A stretch of 64,000 nucleotides of DNA, from NCBI GenBank assembly GCA_938007965.1, contig CALLMH010000057.1:1-64000 (forward strand). Direction: 5' to 3'. Shown here in pieces: positions 7,888 through 16,400 of the stretch (within the stretch, counting starts at the first letter, position 1; each line of letters starts with the position of its first letter). Made by a program: the position numbers and the translations under genes. The notes below the pieces were generated by a model, which was given only the letters and a program-made list of their open reading frames with translations, had not been told where the DNA came from and searched no databases. This stretch comes from an uncultured Saprospiraceae bacterium. Its GTDB lineage: Bacteria; Bacteroidota; Bacteroidia; Chitinophagales; Saprospiraceae.

Positions 7888-9117
7888 CTACTGCATTAAT
7901 GGCAATGCTAAGATAGACCGATCTAAAATTCGACTATCAGATGGAAGTTTCTCAGCCATATTCAGATAATCTCTATCCTTATATATTCTTTCGGCCTGTA
8001 TTAAAAGGGGAAGAAAATTCATCTCATCGAAATTCCCTACGGTAGGAACGGGCCATTTTGTTTTCGGATCAGCATATGGGACAATATAATCCAACCCCGA
8101 TCTCAGGCGAGAATGCTCTTTATCGGCTTCCCAGATATCAACTTCTAATTTTTCCGCAAGATGGGCAAATAGGAACATGGCTTGCAGATTGTACGTGCTA
8201 TAGAATAGCGATCTCGTCCGTGCTAATTCTAGCGGCATAGACCCATCAGTCAGTATCTGACTATACACTCGGTTTTCAAGAAACCGATTAGCAATTTTTT
8301 TTGCGGCTTCATGGTTGTCACAAAACAATGCAAAATAAAGAACTTGGACATCATAATACGAACCATGGTTATTTTCCGATTCCCCTTCGTGTAGCGCTAA
8401 TTTATCCGTAGTCAGCCACTCTAAATAATCTTCCGCCCAAACTTTTAGTTGTATATATTCTTGTTCACTTAGCTGCGCTGATCCACTGATCAATAATGAT
8501 GCATCAAGCGCTTTGATCAATATACGTCCATCTAAGACACCGGATCGAGAACCATCATTATGTCCCGGTCTTATTTGTGCATGATTGAGATTAGGGTTCA
8601 TGCGCGTAGCTTCATCGATAAACCAATAGCGAAGAAGTTCGGCGGTTTTCGAAGCATACTTCGGCTCTCCAGTGAAATAATAAGCCAGCCCCAAGGTCTC
8701 CGTATTGTTCCCAAAGATACCAATTCTAGGACGATCAGATTCCTTTAGGCTTTGGCTACCAGGATTAGTCTTTCCATCACGACGAACATATGGTAAACCG
8801 TCCTGCTTTTCGGGATCTGGCCACCAGTACCGACTGTAACTAGCATAATCGTGATTGTCTCCACTAGGTGCCAACTTCTTCTTGTCTGTTACAGAAAACG
8901 GGCCCTCCTGCATAGCTTTATCAGCATCTTTTATAAGTTGCTCGAATGCATATTTTGACTGAGACTCATTAGCTTCTACACTCGATTTTGCATTTGACAG
9001 GTAAATCGGATCTATGAGAATAGTGTCCGTATGATGATCTAGAGTATCATTGGAATTACAGGACATCAGAGATAAAAATGCCAATAAAGAAATTGTAATT
9101 TGTAGTAATCTATTCAT
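7888..9117 (-). CDS. Alginate lyase family lipoprotein, PL5/PL38-like
   Basis: A 409-residue lipoprotein (lipobox LMSC, Cys20) with the alpha/alpha-toroid alginate lyase domain over about residues 85-350. Such enzymes cleave uronate-containing polymers by beta-elimination. Visible hallmarks are RYWWPDPEKQDGLPYVRRDG (97-114 region), Asn250-His251 in ENNHGSYYD, and Arg302 with Tyr309 in RSLFYSTY; the Arg to Tyr spacing of seven matches the catalytic Arg/Tyr of PL5 enzymes. The WWPDP block is more like glucuronan lyases (PL38) than classical alginate lyases, so the substrate is uncertain. It is transcribed with two small lipoproteins, with no SusC/D nearby. Confidence 0.8.
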   Translation of the reverse strand: MNRLLQITISLLAFLSLMSCNSNDTLDHHTDTILIDPIYLSNAKSSVEANESQSKYAFEQLIKDADKAMQEGPFSVTDKKKLAPSGDNHDYASYSRYWWPDPEKQDGLPYVRRDGKTNPGSQSLKESDRPRIGIFGNNTETLGLAYYFTGEPKYASKTAELLRYWFIDEATRMNPNLNHAQIRPGHNDGSRSGVLDGRILIKALDASLLISGSAQLSEQEYIQLKVWAEDYLEWLTTDKLALHEGESENNHGSYYDVQVLYFALFCDNHEAAKKIANRFLENRVYSQILTDGSMPLELARTRSLFYSTYNLQAMFLFAHLAEKLEVDIWEADKEHSRLRSGLDYIVPYADPKTKWPVPTVGNFDEMNFLPLLIQAERIYKDRDYLNMAEKLPSDSRILDRSILALPLMQ

Positions 9118-9227
9118 TGTAAATTAATGTAAGTCTAAAATACCATAGAGATAAATATGTACGAAATCCTTATTATTCATTTCCAAAATTGCTGCAATAA
9201 ATCAGCCTATCTGAGTGCGATTATACG

Positions 9228-9656
9228 CTATCTTCCTTCCTGAATAATCCTTAAGTGATCAAAATAATTACCCGCCTGTAATCCTATGATTAGCTTTCTT
9301 TCCTGCAAAGAATCATTTTCAGTGATTTTAATTTGCATTTCTTTTTTACTATTCCTAGAAACAATAAATTCGGTCTCGATAATATCAAACTGATCTTTAG
9401 TCGTATCCAATGATGACAGGTCTAATTCTTCTTCATTAAAGGATATATTTGAAATCCACCACCCTTCTCCATTGGTCGTCACAATGATAGAATCAGCATC
9501 TGAGGTAAATAGAACCTCCGACTGAGATAGTTCAATTATATCATCCCATGATCCATCGTTTCGAGAACATGAGATACAGACTGAAATTATCATCAGTGAG
9601 ATAGCTAAGCTCTTGATTATTTGATTTATTATTATTTTCACTTGCCTCTTATACAT
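9228..9656 (-). CDS. Small lipoprotein with a BACON-like domain
   Basis: About 142 residues from the ATG at 9656, preferred over a TTG at 9674. It has a long hydrophobic leader and lipobox ISVCISC, then a beta-rich domain with TTNGEGWWISN, an ERKLIIGLQAGNYFD block and the ending LRIIQEG, resembling BACON or related Ig-like carbohydrate-associated domains in polysaccharide loci. It is likely cell-surface or periplasmic. It lies 110 bases upstream of the lyase gene, and its start touches the end of a decayed upstream reading frame. Confidence 0.6.
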   Translation of the reverse strand: MYKRQVKIIINQIIKSLAISLMIISVCISCSRNDGSWDDIIELSQSEVLFTSDADSIIVTTNGEGWWISNISFNEEELDLSSLDTTKDQFDIIETEFIVSRNSKKEMQIKITENDSLQERKLIIGLQAGNYFDHLRIIQEGR

Positions 9657-9658
9657 GA

Positions 9659-9912
9659 CTATAGCCCATTCCAATCATGCGAAATATGGCTCAAAAGATT
9701 CTTATCCAAAGATAGATCTTCCAGCTGATATTTTTGCTGTTTTACAAACAGTAAATCTACTTTGTATTTTTCAGCAAACCTTTGGCTTCGTTTCTGATTC
9801 AATATATAAAGCAAGCCTAGCGGCGAGCGAAATGATATACTTGAAAATATTGCATCATTTTTCCGATTACAATCTTAAAAAAGTCAATCTCTTCAGAAGT
9901 AAGACTGTCATA
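9659..9912 (-). pseudogene. Remnant of an unidentified gene in two frames
   Basis: Two protein-like segments lie in different minus-strand frames. The upstream one (9817-9912) encodes 31 residues including SLTSEEIDFFKIVIGKMM before a stop. The downstream one (9659-9814) encodes 51 residues including QRFAEKYKVDLLFVK and SHISHDWNGL before a stop. Together they look like the C-terminal part of one protein broken by a frameshift. I could not identify the family, and chance open frames of this size occur in AT-rich DNA. Confidence 0.35.
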
Positions 9913-9928
9913 GTCTCGTGAATTAAAG

Positions 9929-9952
9929 GATATTCAGTATATCGGAATATCC
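9929..9952. repeat. Hairpin of the ggatattc family, copy 1
   Basis: ggatattc (9929-9936) and gaatatcc (9945-9952) form an eight-base stem with an eight-base loop. Related hairpins are present at 49694-49720 and 63607-63631, each in a gene-poor stretch. Confidence 0.6.
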
Positions 9953-9963
9953 CTCTATATAAA

Positions 9964-9997
9964 AAAGAGACTCAATCATTCTAGACTGAATCTCTTT
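9964..9997 (-). terminator. Rho-independent terminator after the HesB/IscA gene
   Basis: On the minus strand an 11-base stem with one mismatch (arms 9987-9997 and 9964-9974) is followed by a run of T residues. It lies about 30 bases past the stop of the Fe-S assembly gene. Confidence 0.8.
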
Positions 9998-10026
9998 GCA
10001 TATCTCAATAATATTTGTGTTTCTAC

Positions 10027-10371
10027 CTATGCAGAGAAGCTTGATCCACATCCACAGCTTTCATCAGCATTAGGATTACTGAAAGTGAATCCTCTATTAT
10101 TCAATCCTTCTAGCCAGTCGATCTCCATCCCTAAAAGATACATAGAGTGTGACTTCTCCATAAGAACCTTCAGTCCTTTCACCTCGAACTGCTGATCTTT
10201 TTCTTTCTGTACATCGAAACCTAAAATGTAAGAAAAACCAGAACATCCCCCGCCTTTCACACCTACCCTCAGACCATATTCTTCAGGTACATTCTGCTCG
10301 CGCATGATTCGCTTGAGCTGCACTACTGCACTATCACTAAGTATTATCGGAGTTGTTGTAGTATCTACCAT
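10027..10371 (-). CDS. Iron-sulfur cluster assembly protein, HesB/IscA family
   Basis: A 114-residue A-type carrier that binds a nascent Fe-S cluster and passes it to apo-enzymes in the cytosol. The three cluster ligands are visible: Cys43 in GGGCSGFSY and Cys106/Cys108 in the C-terminal SCGCGSSF. The ATG at 10371 is chosen over a TTG at 10392. Length is normal. It stands alone, with its own terminator and without suf or isc genes nearby, so it cannot be assigned to ErpA, SufA or IscA from context. Confidence 0.93.
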   Translation of the reverse strand: MVDTTTTPIILSDSAVVQLKRIMREQNVPEEYGLRVGVKGGGCSGFSYILGFDVQKEKDQQFEVKGLKVLMEKSHSMYLLGMEIDWLEGLNNRGFTFSNPNADESCGCGSSFSA

Positions 10372-10594
10372 TGTTTCTAATTTATTTCGCAAAAATATTA
10401 CATACTTATCACAGTATTAAAGATAATACAATCTTTCTTTTAAAATAGTTTAATTCAACCTCTATTATTAGATCAAAATGAAATTTGAATGACACAAAAA
10501 TAGTTTGGAATAAGAAGTGGCGGTAATTTGGGTGGTAAGTCAATCTCCAAGTGCATTTGGAAGGAAAGTCGGTTATTTCTGTTTATCGCACGCG

Positions 10595-10649
10595 CGTTTG
10601 CTGCGCAAGCCACGCTCTGCTTAGACCGTTTGCTGCGCAAGCCGGTCTA
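10595..10649. repeat. GC-rich repeat and hairpin at the end of the sterol desaturase gene
   Basis: The 17-base word cgtttgctgcgcaagcc occurs at 10595-10611 and 10627-10643, a 32-base step. The second copy is embedded in a hairpin whose outer stem is tagaccg (10622-10628) with cggtcta (10643-10649). It is much richer in G and C than its surroundings. The stop codon of the sterol desaturase gene lies inside the hairpin. It may be a REP-like element that doubles as a transcript end. Confidence 0.7.
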
Positions 10650-11663
10650 TAACCCATTCAAGTTTTGTTTGAGGAAGTCTTGGGGGAATTCTTCGACACC
10701 AGAGAATCCTAGCCTTATCTCTCTCCCATCATGTGGGATGTATGCTGTGCCAAATATGTAATCCCAAATCGCTAATGTAAGACCAAAATTAACACCCGTA
10801 TTCCTATCTTCTGGTAAATCATATGAATGATGCCAGATATGCATCTCAGGACTATTGAATATTTTCTTCATCAAAGGACCTAGAATAAAAGCACCTAGAA
10901 GTATAGATACTGCTACTACTCCAATACTCAGCAAAATATTAGAAGTAGGTAATAAACTTACATCTGCTAACCCGAATCCTATAACGATGCCTAATAGCCC
11001 GCCCAAGATACCGCCAGTAATCTTACCCCCAACAGATATATTGGAGTGATTGTAATGTCCCCACGCTAATGTAAAGATGTGTATGACAAAAAAATCATAT
11101 AAGCCAATACCCAAAAGTGCAAGTGGAAGATATTCCAAAGATCGATATATGACATTCTCCATCCAATGATATCGAAGGTGTGCCGCAAAGCCCATCTCCT
11201 CTACCGAATGATGTACCTTGTGAAATTCCCAAAGTCGCTCTGATTTGTGTAATAGTCGATGTATCCACCACTGAACAAAGTCCCTTACCAAGAATCCAAT
11301 AATCAGAATCGACCACATAGGCCAGTTATTCATAGGGTTCATAGCCTGTAAATCGAAACCTCCTGTTATAGCTTTGATTCCATTATTGAAAAGGTTGACC
11401 ACTACATCTGATGCCGCATTGTATATAATCAGACTGAATATGAAAAAATTGAAAAACATATAGAAACCATCCAACCAAAAATCTTTCCTTAGGACAGGTT
11501 GGTTTTTGCGCCATGGAATGACTACCTCCAAAACTAAAAAAAACAATGAAACCAAAATGAGCCAATAGAAATACGATCCCCATGATGGATTCGTGATATC
11601 ATTCCAAATATAACCTGCGTATCCTTTATATCCGTTTATAAATATGTCTATATAGTTCTGCAT
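10647..11663 (-). CDS. Sterol desaturase / fatty acid hydroxylase family membrane protein
   Basis: A 338-residue multi-pass membrane di-iron oxygenase that hydroxylates or desaturates lipids. The His clusters of the family are present: HRLLHK, HKVHHS, HYNHSN and MHIWHHSYD, with about seven hydrophobic helices around them. Bacterial relatives act on carotenoids, hopanoids, sphingoid or fatty acyl chains; the substrate cannot be read from sequence. It is a single gene. Its stop codon (TAG at 10649-10647) falls in a GC-rich hairpin repeat, suggesting the C-terminus was set by insertion of that element. Confidence 0.9.
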   Translation of the reverse strand: MQNYIDIFINGYKGYAGYIWNDITNPSWGSYFYWLILVSLFFLVLEVVIPWRKNQPVLRKDFWLDGFYMFFNFFIFSLIIYNAASDVVVNLFNNGIKAITGGFDLQAMNPMNNWPMWSILIIGFLVRDFVQWWIHRLLHKSERLWEFHKVHHSVEEMGFAAHLRYHWMENVIYRSLEYLPLALLGIGLYDFFVIHIFTLAWGHYNHSNISVGGKITGGILGGLLGIVIGFGLADVSLLPTSNILLSIGVVAVSILLGAFILGPLMKKIFNSPEMHIWHHSYDLPEDRNTGVNFGLTLAIWDYIFGTAYIPHDGREIRLGFSGVEEFPQDFLKQNLNGL

Positions 11664-11720
11664 AATTTTACTTTCTCTTATTTATAACCATAAATATAAG
11701 TAACAGTTTATTGAGCTAAG

Positions 11721-11728
11721 TAACTTTG
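11721..11728 (+). promoter_or_regulatory. Candidate -7 promoter element upstream of the Tag gene
   Basis: taactttg matches the Bacteroidota -7 consensus TAnnTTTG and ends 31 bases before the glycosylase ATG. No convincing -33 TTTG at the usual spacing was found. Confidence 0.35.
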
Positions 11729-11759
11729 GTTACATTTATAGCTAATTTTATAATCTAAA

Positions 11760-12314
11760 ATGATGGAGAATACTTATTGTAAACACTGCCTGAATCTGCC
11801 TGATCATAGTGTAGAGAAGATATATCATGATACGCAATATGGATTCCCTATAAATGATGACAATGAATTGTTCGGCAGGCTGATACTAGAGATCAATCAA
11901 GCTGGATTGTCTTGGATCACAATTCTCAAAAAGCAGGACAATTTCGTAGAGGCGTATGATAAATTTAACATCCAAAAGATAGCTGGATACACGGAAAATG
12001 ACAGAGAAAGATTACTCTCCAATGCAGGTATTATAAGAAACAAACTAAAAGTAAATGCAGCCATATACAATGCAAATGTGATTTTGGGATTGCAGGAGGA
12101 GTATGGTTCGTTTAAAAACTGGTTAGATCTTAACCATCCACTATCCAGAGAAGAATGGGTCAAGTTGTTCAAAACTAAATTCAAATTTACTGGTGGAGAG
12201 ATAACTAATGAGTTCTTAATGAGTACAGGTTATTTACCTGGTGCCCACTCAGAAAACTGTCCAGTCTATTCATCTATCGCTGCCATGAATCCAAAATTTC
12301 TCGAAAACAAATAA
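11760..12314 (+). CDS. tag: DNA-3-methyladenine glycosylase I
   Basis: A 184-residue base-excision repair enzyme that removes 3-methyladenine from alkylated DNA. The family features are visible: an N-terminal Cys near residue 5 (TYCKHC) and His18 in YHDTQYGFP, the AGLSWITIL block with the conserved Trp, the NAGIIRNKLKV block, and a C-terminal GAHSENC supplying the remaining zinc ligands. Length is normal. It is followed after 32 bases by the XdhC family gene on the same strand; no functional link is obvious. Confidence 0.92.
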   Translation: MMENTYCKHCLNLPDHSVEKIYHDTQYGFPINDDNELFGRLILEINQAGLSWITILKKQDNFVEAYDKFNIQKIAGYTENDRERLLSNAGIIRNKLKVNAAIYNANVILGLQEEYGSFKNWLDLNHPLSREEWVKLFKTKFKFTGGEITNEFLMSTGYLPGAHSENCPVYSSIAAMNPKFLENK

Positions 12315-12346
12315 GTCAGTTCTGCAGAACAGAAAATGCCCTAAAT

Positions 12347-13378
12347 ATGAAAGAAATAAGATCTATCATAGCAAAATATGAGGTACTGAAAACAGAAGGC
12401 ACTAGAATGGCTCTTGCTACTGTGGTCAATGTAGAGTACTCCTCCTATCGCAGGTCAGGCGCAAGAATGCTGATTACCGAAGATGGTTCTTGGATCGGTG
12501 GGATAAGTGGTGGCTGCCTAGAGGGTGATACTCTCAAAAAAGCAATGTACGCAATCCATAAAAATGAAGCTGTAAAGGTTACTTATGATACTAGAGAAGA
12601 CGACCCAAGTCAGATCGGTATAGGACTTGGATGCAATGGACTTATCGATGTACTTATCGTCCCTATATCTACAGATAACAATCCGGTAGAAGTATTAAAA
12701 GCTATAGTGGACAGGCGTATTCCAAGCATTCTCGTGACTTCTTTGCTGGATGGGAGCAGCAGAGATTACACCTTTGATACTTGCAGCAATCAAAAGATAA
12801 AAGATGAAATCATAGAAGTGCATCAAAACAAAAAATCTCGAAAATCAGAAGTGGATGATGGGTACTTTATCGAGTTTATTCCTCCAGAGATTGTATTATT
12901 CGTATTTGGTAAAAACTACGACGTCATCCCTCTAGGTGAGATCATCAAGAATATAGGTTGGAAAATGAAAGTCGTCACCAATCCTCTTAAAGCTTCAAAA
13001 CAGATTTTTGAACTGGCAGATGAAGTAATAAACAATTCCAAATCAGAACTGCCCATAGACGATTACTCCGCTGCATTACTGATGTCACATGACTATAAAA
13101 CTGATAAAGAGAATCTCATCAAACTACAATCATATCAGCTCAATTACATTGGTCTATTAGGTCCAAAAGCTAGAAAAAATAAAATGCTGGACGAACTCAA
13201 GAAAGAAAATAAAGTGATAAACACGAATAACATCTATGGACCAATGGGTCTCGATACAGGTGCTAACTCACCTGAGGAGATTGCAGTCTCTATCATTGCA
13301 GAAATAAGAGCTTGTTTCGAAAATCGACAAGGTGGTCGATTAAGAGATCGATCGGGAAGTATCCACGCATTATCGTAA
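12347..13378 (+). CDS. XdhC family protein
   Basis: A 343-residue relative of XdhC/CoxF, the chaperones that sulfurate and insert molybdenum cofactor into xanthine dehydrogenase-type enzymes. The N-terminal XdhC/CoxI domain includes RRSGARMLITEDG and WIGGISGGCLEGD, with the conserved Cys in SGGCLEG and LGLGCNG-type motif GIGLGCNGLIDV. The C-terminal Rossmann-like domain has VFGKNYDVIPLGEI, LMSHDYKTD and YIGLLGPKARK, ending GLDTGANSPEEIAVSI. No molybdenum hydroxylase subunits are in the window. A bidirectional terminator follows. Confidence 0.9.
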   Translation: MKEIRSIIAKYEVLKTEGTRMALATVVNVEYSSYRRSGARMLITEDGSWIGGISGGCLEGDTLKKAMYAIHKNEAVKVTYDTREDDPSQIGIGLGCNGLIDVLIVPISTDNNPVEVLKAIVDRRIPSILVTSLLDGSSRDYTFDTCSNQKIKDEIIEVHQNKKSRKSEVDDGYFIEFIPPEIVLFVFGKNYDVIPLGEIIKNIGWKMKVVTNPLKASKQIFELADEVINNSKSELPIDDYSAALLMSHDYKTDKENLIKLQSYQLNYIGLLGPKARKNKMLDELKKENKVINTNNIYGPMGLDTGANSPEEIAVSIIAEIRACFENRQGGRLRDRSGSIHALS

Positions 13379-13397
13379 ATCACGTATTATCGCAGAC

Positions 13398-13436
13398 AAA
13401 AAAGAGGACCAATTTCACAACAGATCCTCTTTTCTT
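13398..13436. terminator. Bidirectional terminator between convergent genes
   Basis: aaaagagga (13400-13408) pairs with tcctctttt (13425-13433), with A-rich and T-rich flanks on either side. It separates the XdhC gene (plus) and the large T9SS protein gene (minus), which converge here. Confidence 0.75.
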
Positions 13437-13452
13437 CTAACTTTTATTTACA

Positions 13453-16400
13453 CTACTGTAATTTGATCACTTTGAAGTATTTCTTATAATCTTCATTGAA
13501 GCATTTAGCAATGTAAGTTCCTTGTGGTTGATCTTCGATTGATATTTCTACTTTAGAGGCTGCTGTAGATCTTGGCACCACTTTTTGTTGGATGATCTGA
13601 CCTAAGTTATTGTATATTTCTATCATAATCACAGAACTAGAAGTAAACTGATCACTAATCTCTAAAATGAACTTTCCACTCGTAGGATTTGGGTATAATT
13701 TAATATCTTCCGAAGCAATTTCGGTTACATTATCTGTAATATCTGACTCTACTTCTACCGTCTCTAGATAAGAGCAATCAGTACCAATTTCATTTACAAC
13801 AATCTCATAAATTCCAGCTGGTAAGTTTTCAAATATATTGGACGTATTAAATGTAAACCCACCATCAATACTATACAAAAATGATCCCTCTTCATCTATA
13901 GGTGTGATGGTAATTGATCCATCAGACGCGTCTATATTCGATGTTATTACTGTAGTTATATCCATCTCCAGTGAGCACCCAAAATCCGCAGGACAAAAGG
14001 ACTCACTTGTTTCACTGCCAAAATTTCCATTGTTGGTAAACATGATGGTACCGTCTGAGGTTAAGAGAGAAAAATCGCCTTGACCATACAGACAACAAAT
14101 TCCATCACCAAATGCATCGTAAACATATAAATCGTAGCATGCTTCGTAATTAACGCAAATATCATATTCATAGACTGTAGTTCCGCTAGATAATGAACCT
14201 TGGTCTACTAATATTCCTTCATTATATAGTGCCCACGAAGTCTCCATAGGATAGTCATCCGCATTGATTATAAGCGTAACATCATCAAAATCTGCATCTA
14301 AGGAAACATTGAATTCTGAGGAATTATTGCTATCGATCGCGTCTTCTTCCCCATTTACACTCAGTAGATTTAATTGAATAACATTATCAAATTCCATCAA
14401 ATTTTCAGTGACATTGATATTGATATCTACCTCCGTAAGGTAAGGAATACTAAATCCATAATCGACCACATCGACCACTAATCCATTGACCACTACTTCT
14501 ATCAATGTATTGGTAAAGGTAGCCGCTCCGTAATTAGTCACTCTAGCAATCACATCGATATTTTCGCCACACCTTACATCTTTGAGTTCAGCACTGATGC
14601 CCGCCTCAAGTTCAAACAAATTTTGGATGATAGTCTCTAATGTATCATTCTTACTATACCCGTCCGATGGATGTGCTACTACGACTGCAAGATTATACTC
14701 TCGCTTCTCAGAAAGATCTAAAGGCACCGTAAATTGATAATCTGCAGAACCTGAAGGTGTCAATTCATCACTGATAAAAATAGTCTCCATCAATTCTCCC
14801 TCTGCCAAAAGTGAAATCTCAAAGTCCTTCATATCTCTTAATCCTTGATTCTCGACTGTGACTGTCACCAATTCTGCATCAGTTAGCGCCGAAGAATTAA
14901 CTGGTTCCTTGATATCAATTACTCCAATATCAAAATTGGCTTTTATATCCGCCCAGAAAGACACCCAAGGCCTCGCTTGTTTTATGATCAATCGATCATC
15001 TACTGTAACTTTATATTCGATATCCATTCCAAAACCTTCAGCACCGACAAGGTTGTACAAAATTTCAAATTCGTCATGTATAATCTTCAGATAGTCTCTC
15101 ATCAGATCTAGATAACCTTCATCCATCACCAATTCATCTTGTGGGACGAGATTCGAGTACCTGAGTACAAAATAGCCCTCCTCTGGATCCTCATTCAATA
15201 ATATTTCCTCTGGGATAGAATTCGCATCTGGATTTGTAATTAATGATTCTCCTACTTGAGTATTTAGATAGAATGTATTGTCCGTCAAGTAAATCGGATC
15301 AAGACTCACTCCTACACCGTTTGACTTTTCGTCTTCGAAATTGGGGTGACAGAGTACGCCCATCGCAGCGATATAATGATCTACCCGATAGAAGTCTCGT
15401 TCGTCAAACGCCCTAAAATTCCACATACTCGCATATACTTGCTTGATAGATTTTGAAATATGTCCTTCTTCTGGGTGTTGAGTCTTGGAAGTATATAATC
15501 CCGCTCCACTGAAACCTGGTAGATCTTCATTATTAGTACTAGATCTGCATCTTACGGAAGTCCCCTCAGGAAATGAATCGTGCATCTCTTCGAGCTCGTC
15601 AAGCATCCACTGAGGCATATCAGCGTCTTTTATCTCCTTTCTAAAATCCTTGAGCATATCGATTCTAGTTTCCAGATCAGAAATAAATCCTGGATCGGAT
15701 ATCATCGTTTCTACATCTTCATAGAACCCGTTGAATTTCATGAATTCGTCATAGAAATAGAATGGAACCCCAAATCCATTTGGGATAGTACCTTCTGGGA
15801 AACCGAATCTTCTCATAGTAGCTACATTTGAGCATTTCGCTCCGAACGCTGTAGACATCTCAAATTCTATATCATCTAATGGTAATATTTTCGTCTTGGA
15901 TAGGTCTCTATCAGGGATCTGCGCGTCAGTAGGTCTGATATTTTCGTACCATAAGTTGACCTCTTCTAAGGTAGCTTCTCTGATTTCATAACTGTCTTGT
16001 CCTACTTTATAGTATATGTATTTTCCTATCAAATCCGCAATCTCCTCATTGAGTAGAGGATCTTTGATATAAGCATTGGGTACATTGTCTTGGATGGCTC
16101 GCAGATTCACATGTGACAGCGGAGTTTGGATGACTGACGTTATGATGCCTCCTACCCTTGGCAGCGAATTAGGTAGAGCGTCATATAGTACGATATCTCT
16201 TGACGATGGATTTTCATCTAAGTCCATCTCTCTAAAAAATCCATAACCTTCTGCGATATTAAAAGGAAGAAAATCTACATCTTCAAAAAACTCTGATTCC
16301 AAAATGACATTTATTCTAGAACCTTCGTAATCATCTTTGAAATTATTTAGATAGTCAGACTCTCCAACGTCTCCGATGAAGTGTTGCATATTATTTTGAA

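Noticed and set aside
9655-9921. 88-codon plus-strand frame over the two-frame remnant
   Set aside because: The opposite strand reads as more protein-like segments, and this frame overlaps the start of the lipoprotein gene.
10528-10761. 77-codon plus-strand frame across the GC-rich repeat
   Set aside because: It is an artefact of the repeat and is antisense to the end of the sterol desaturase gene.
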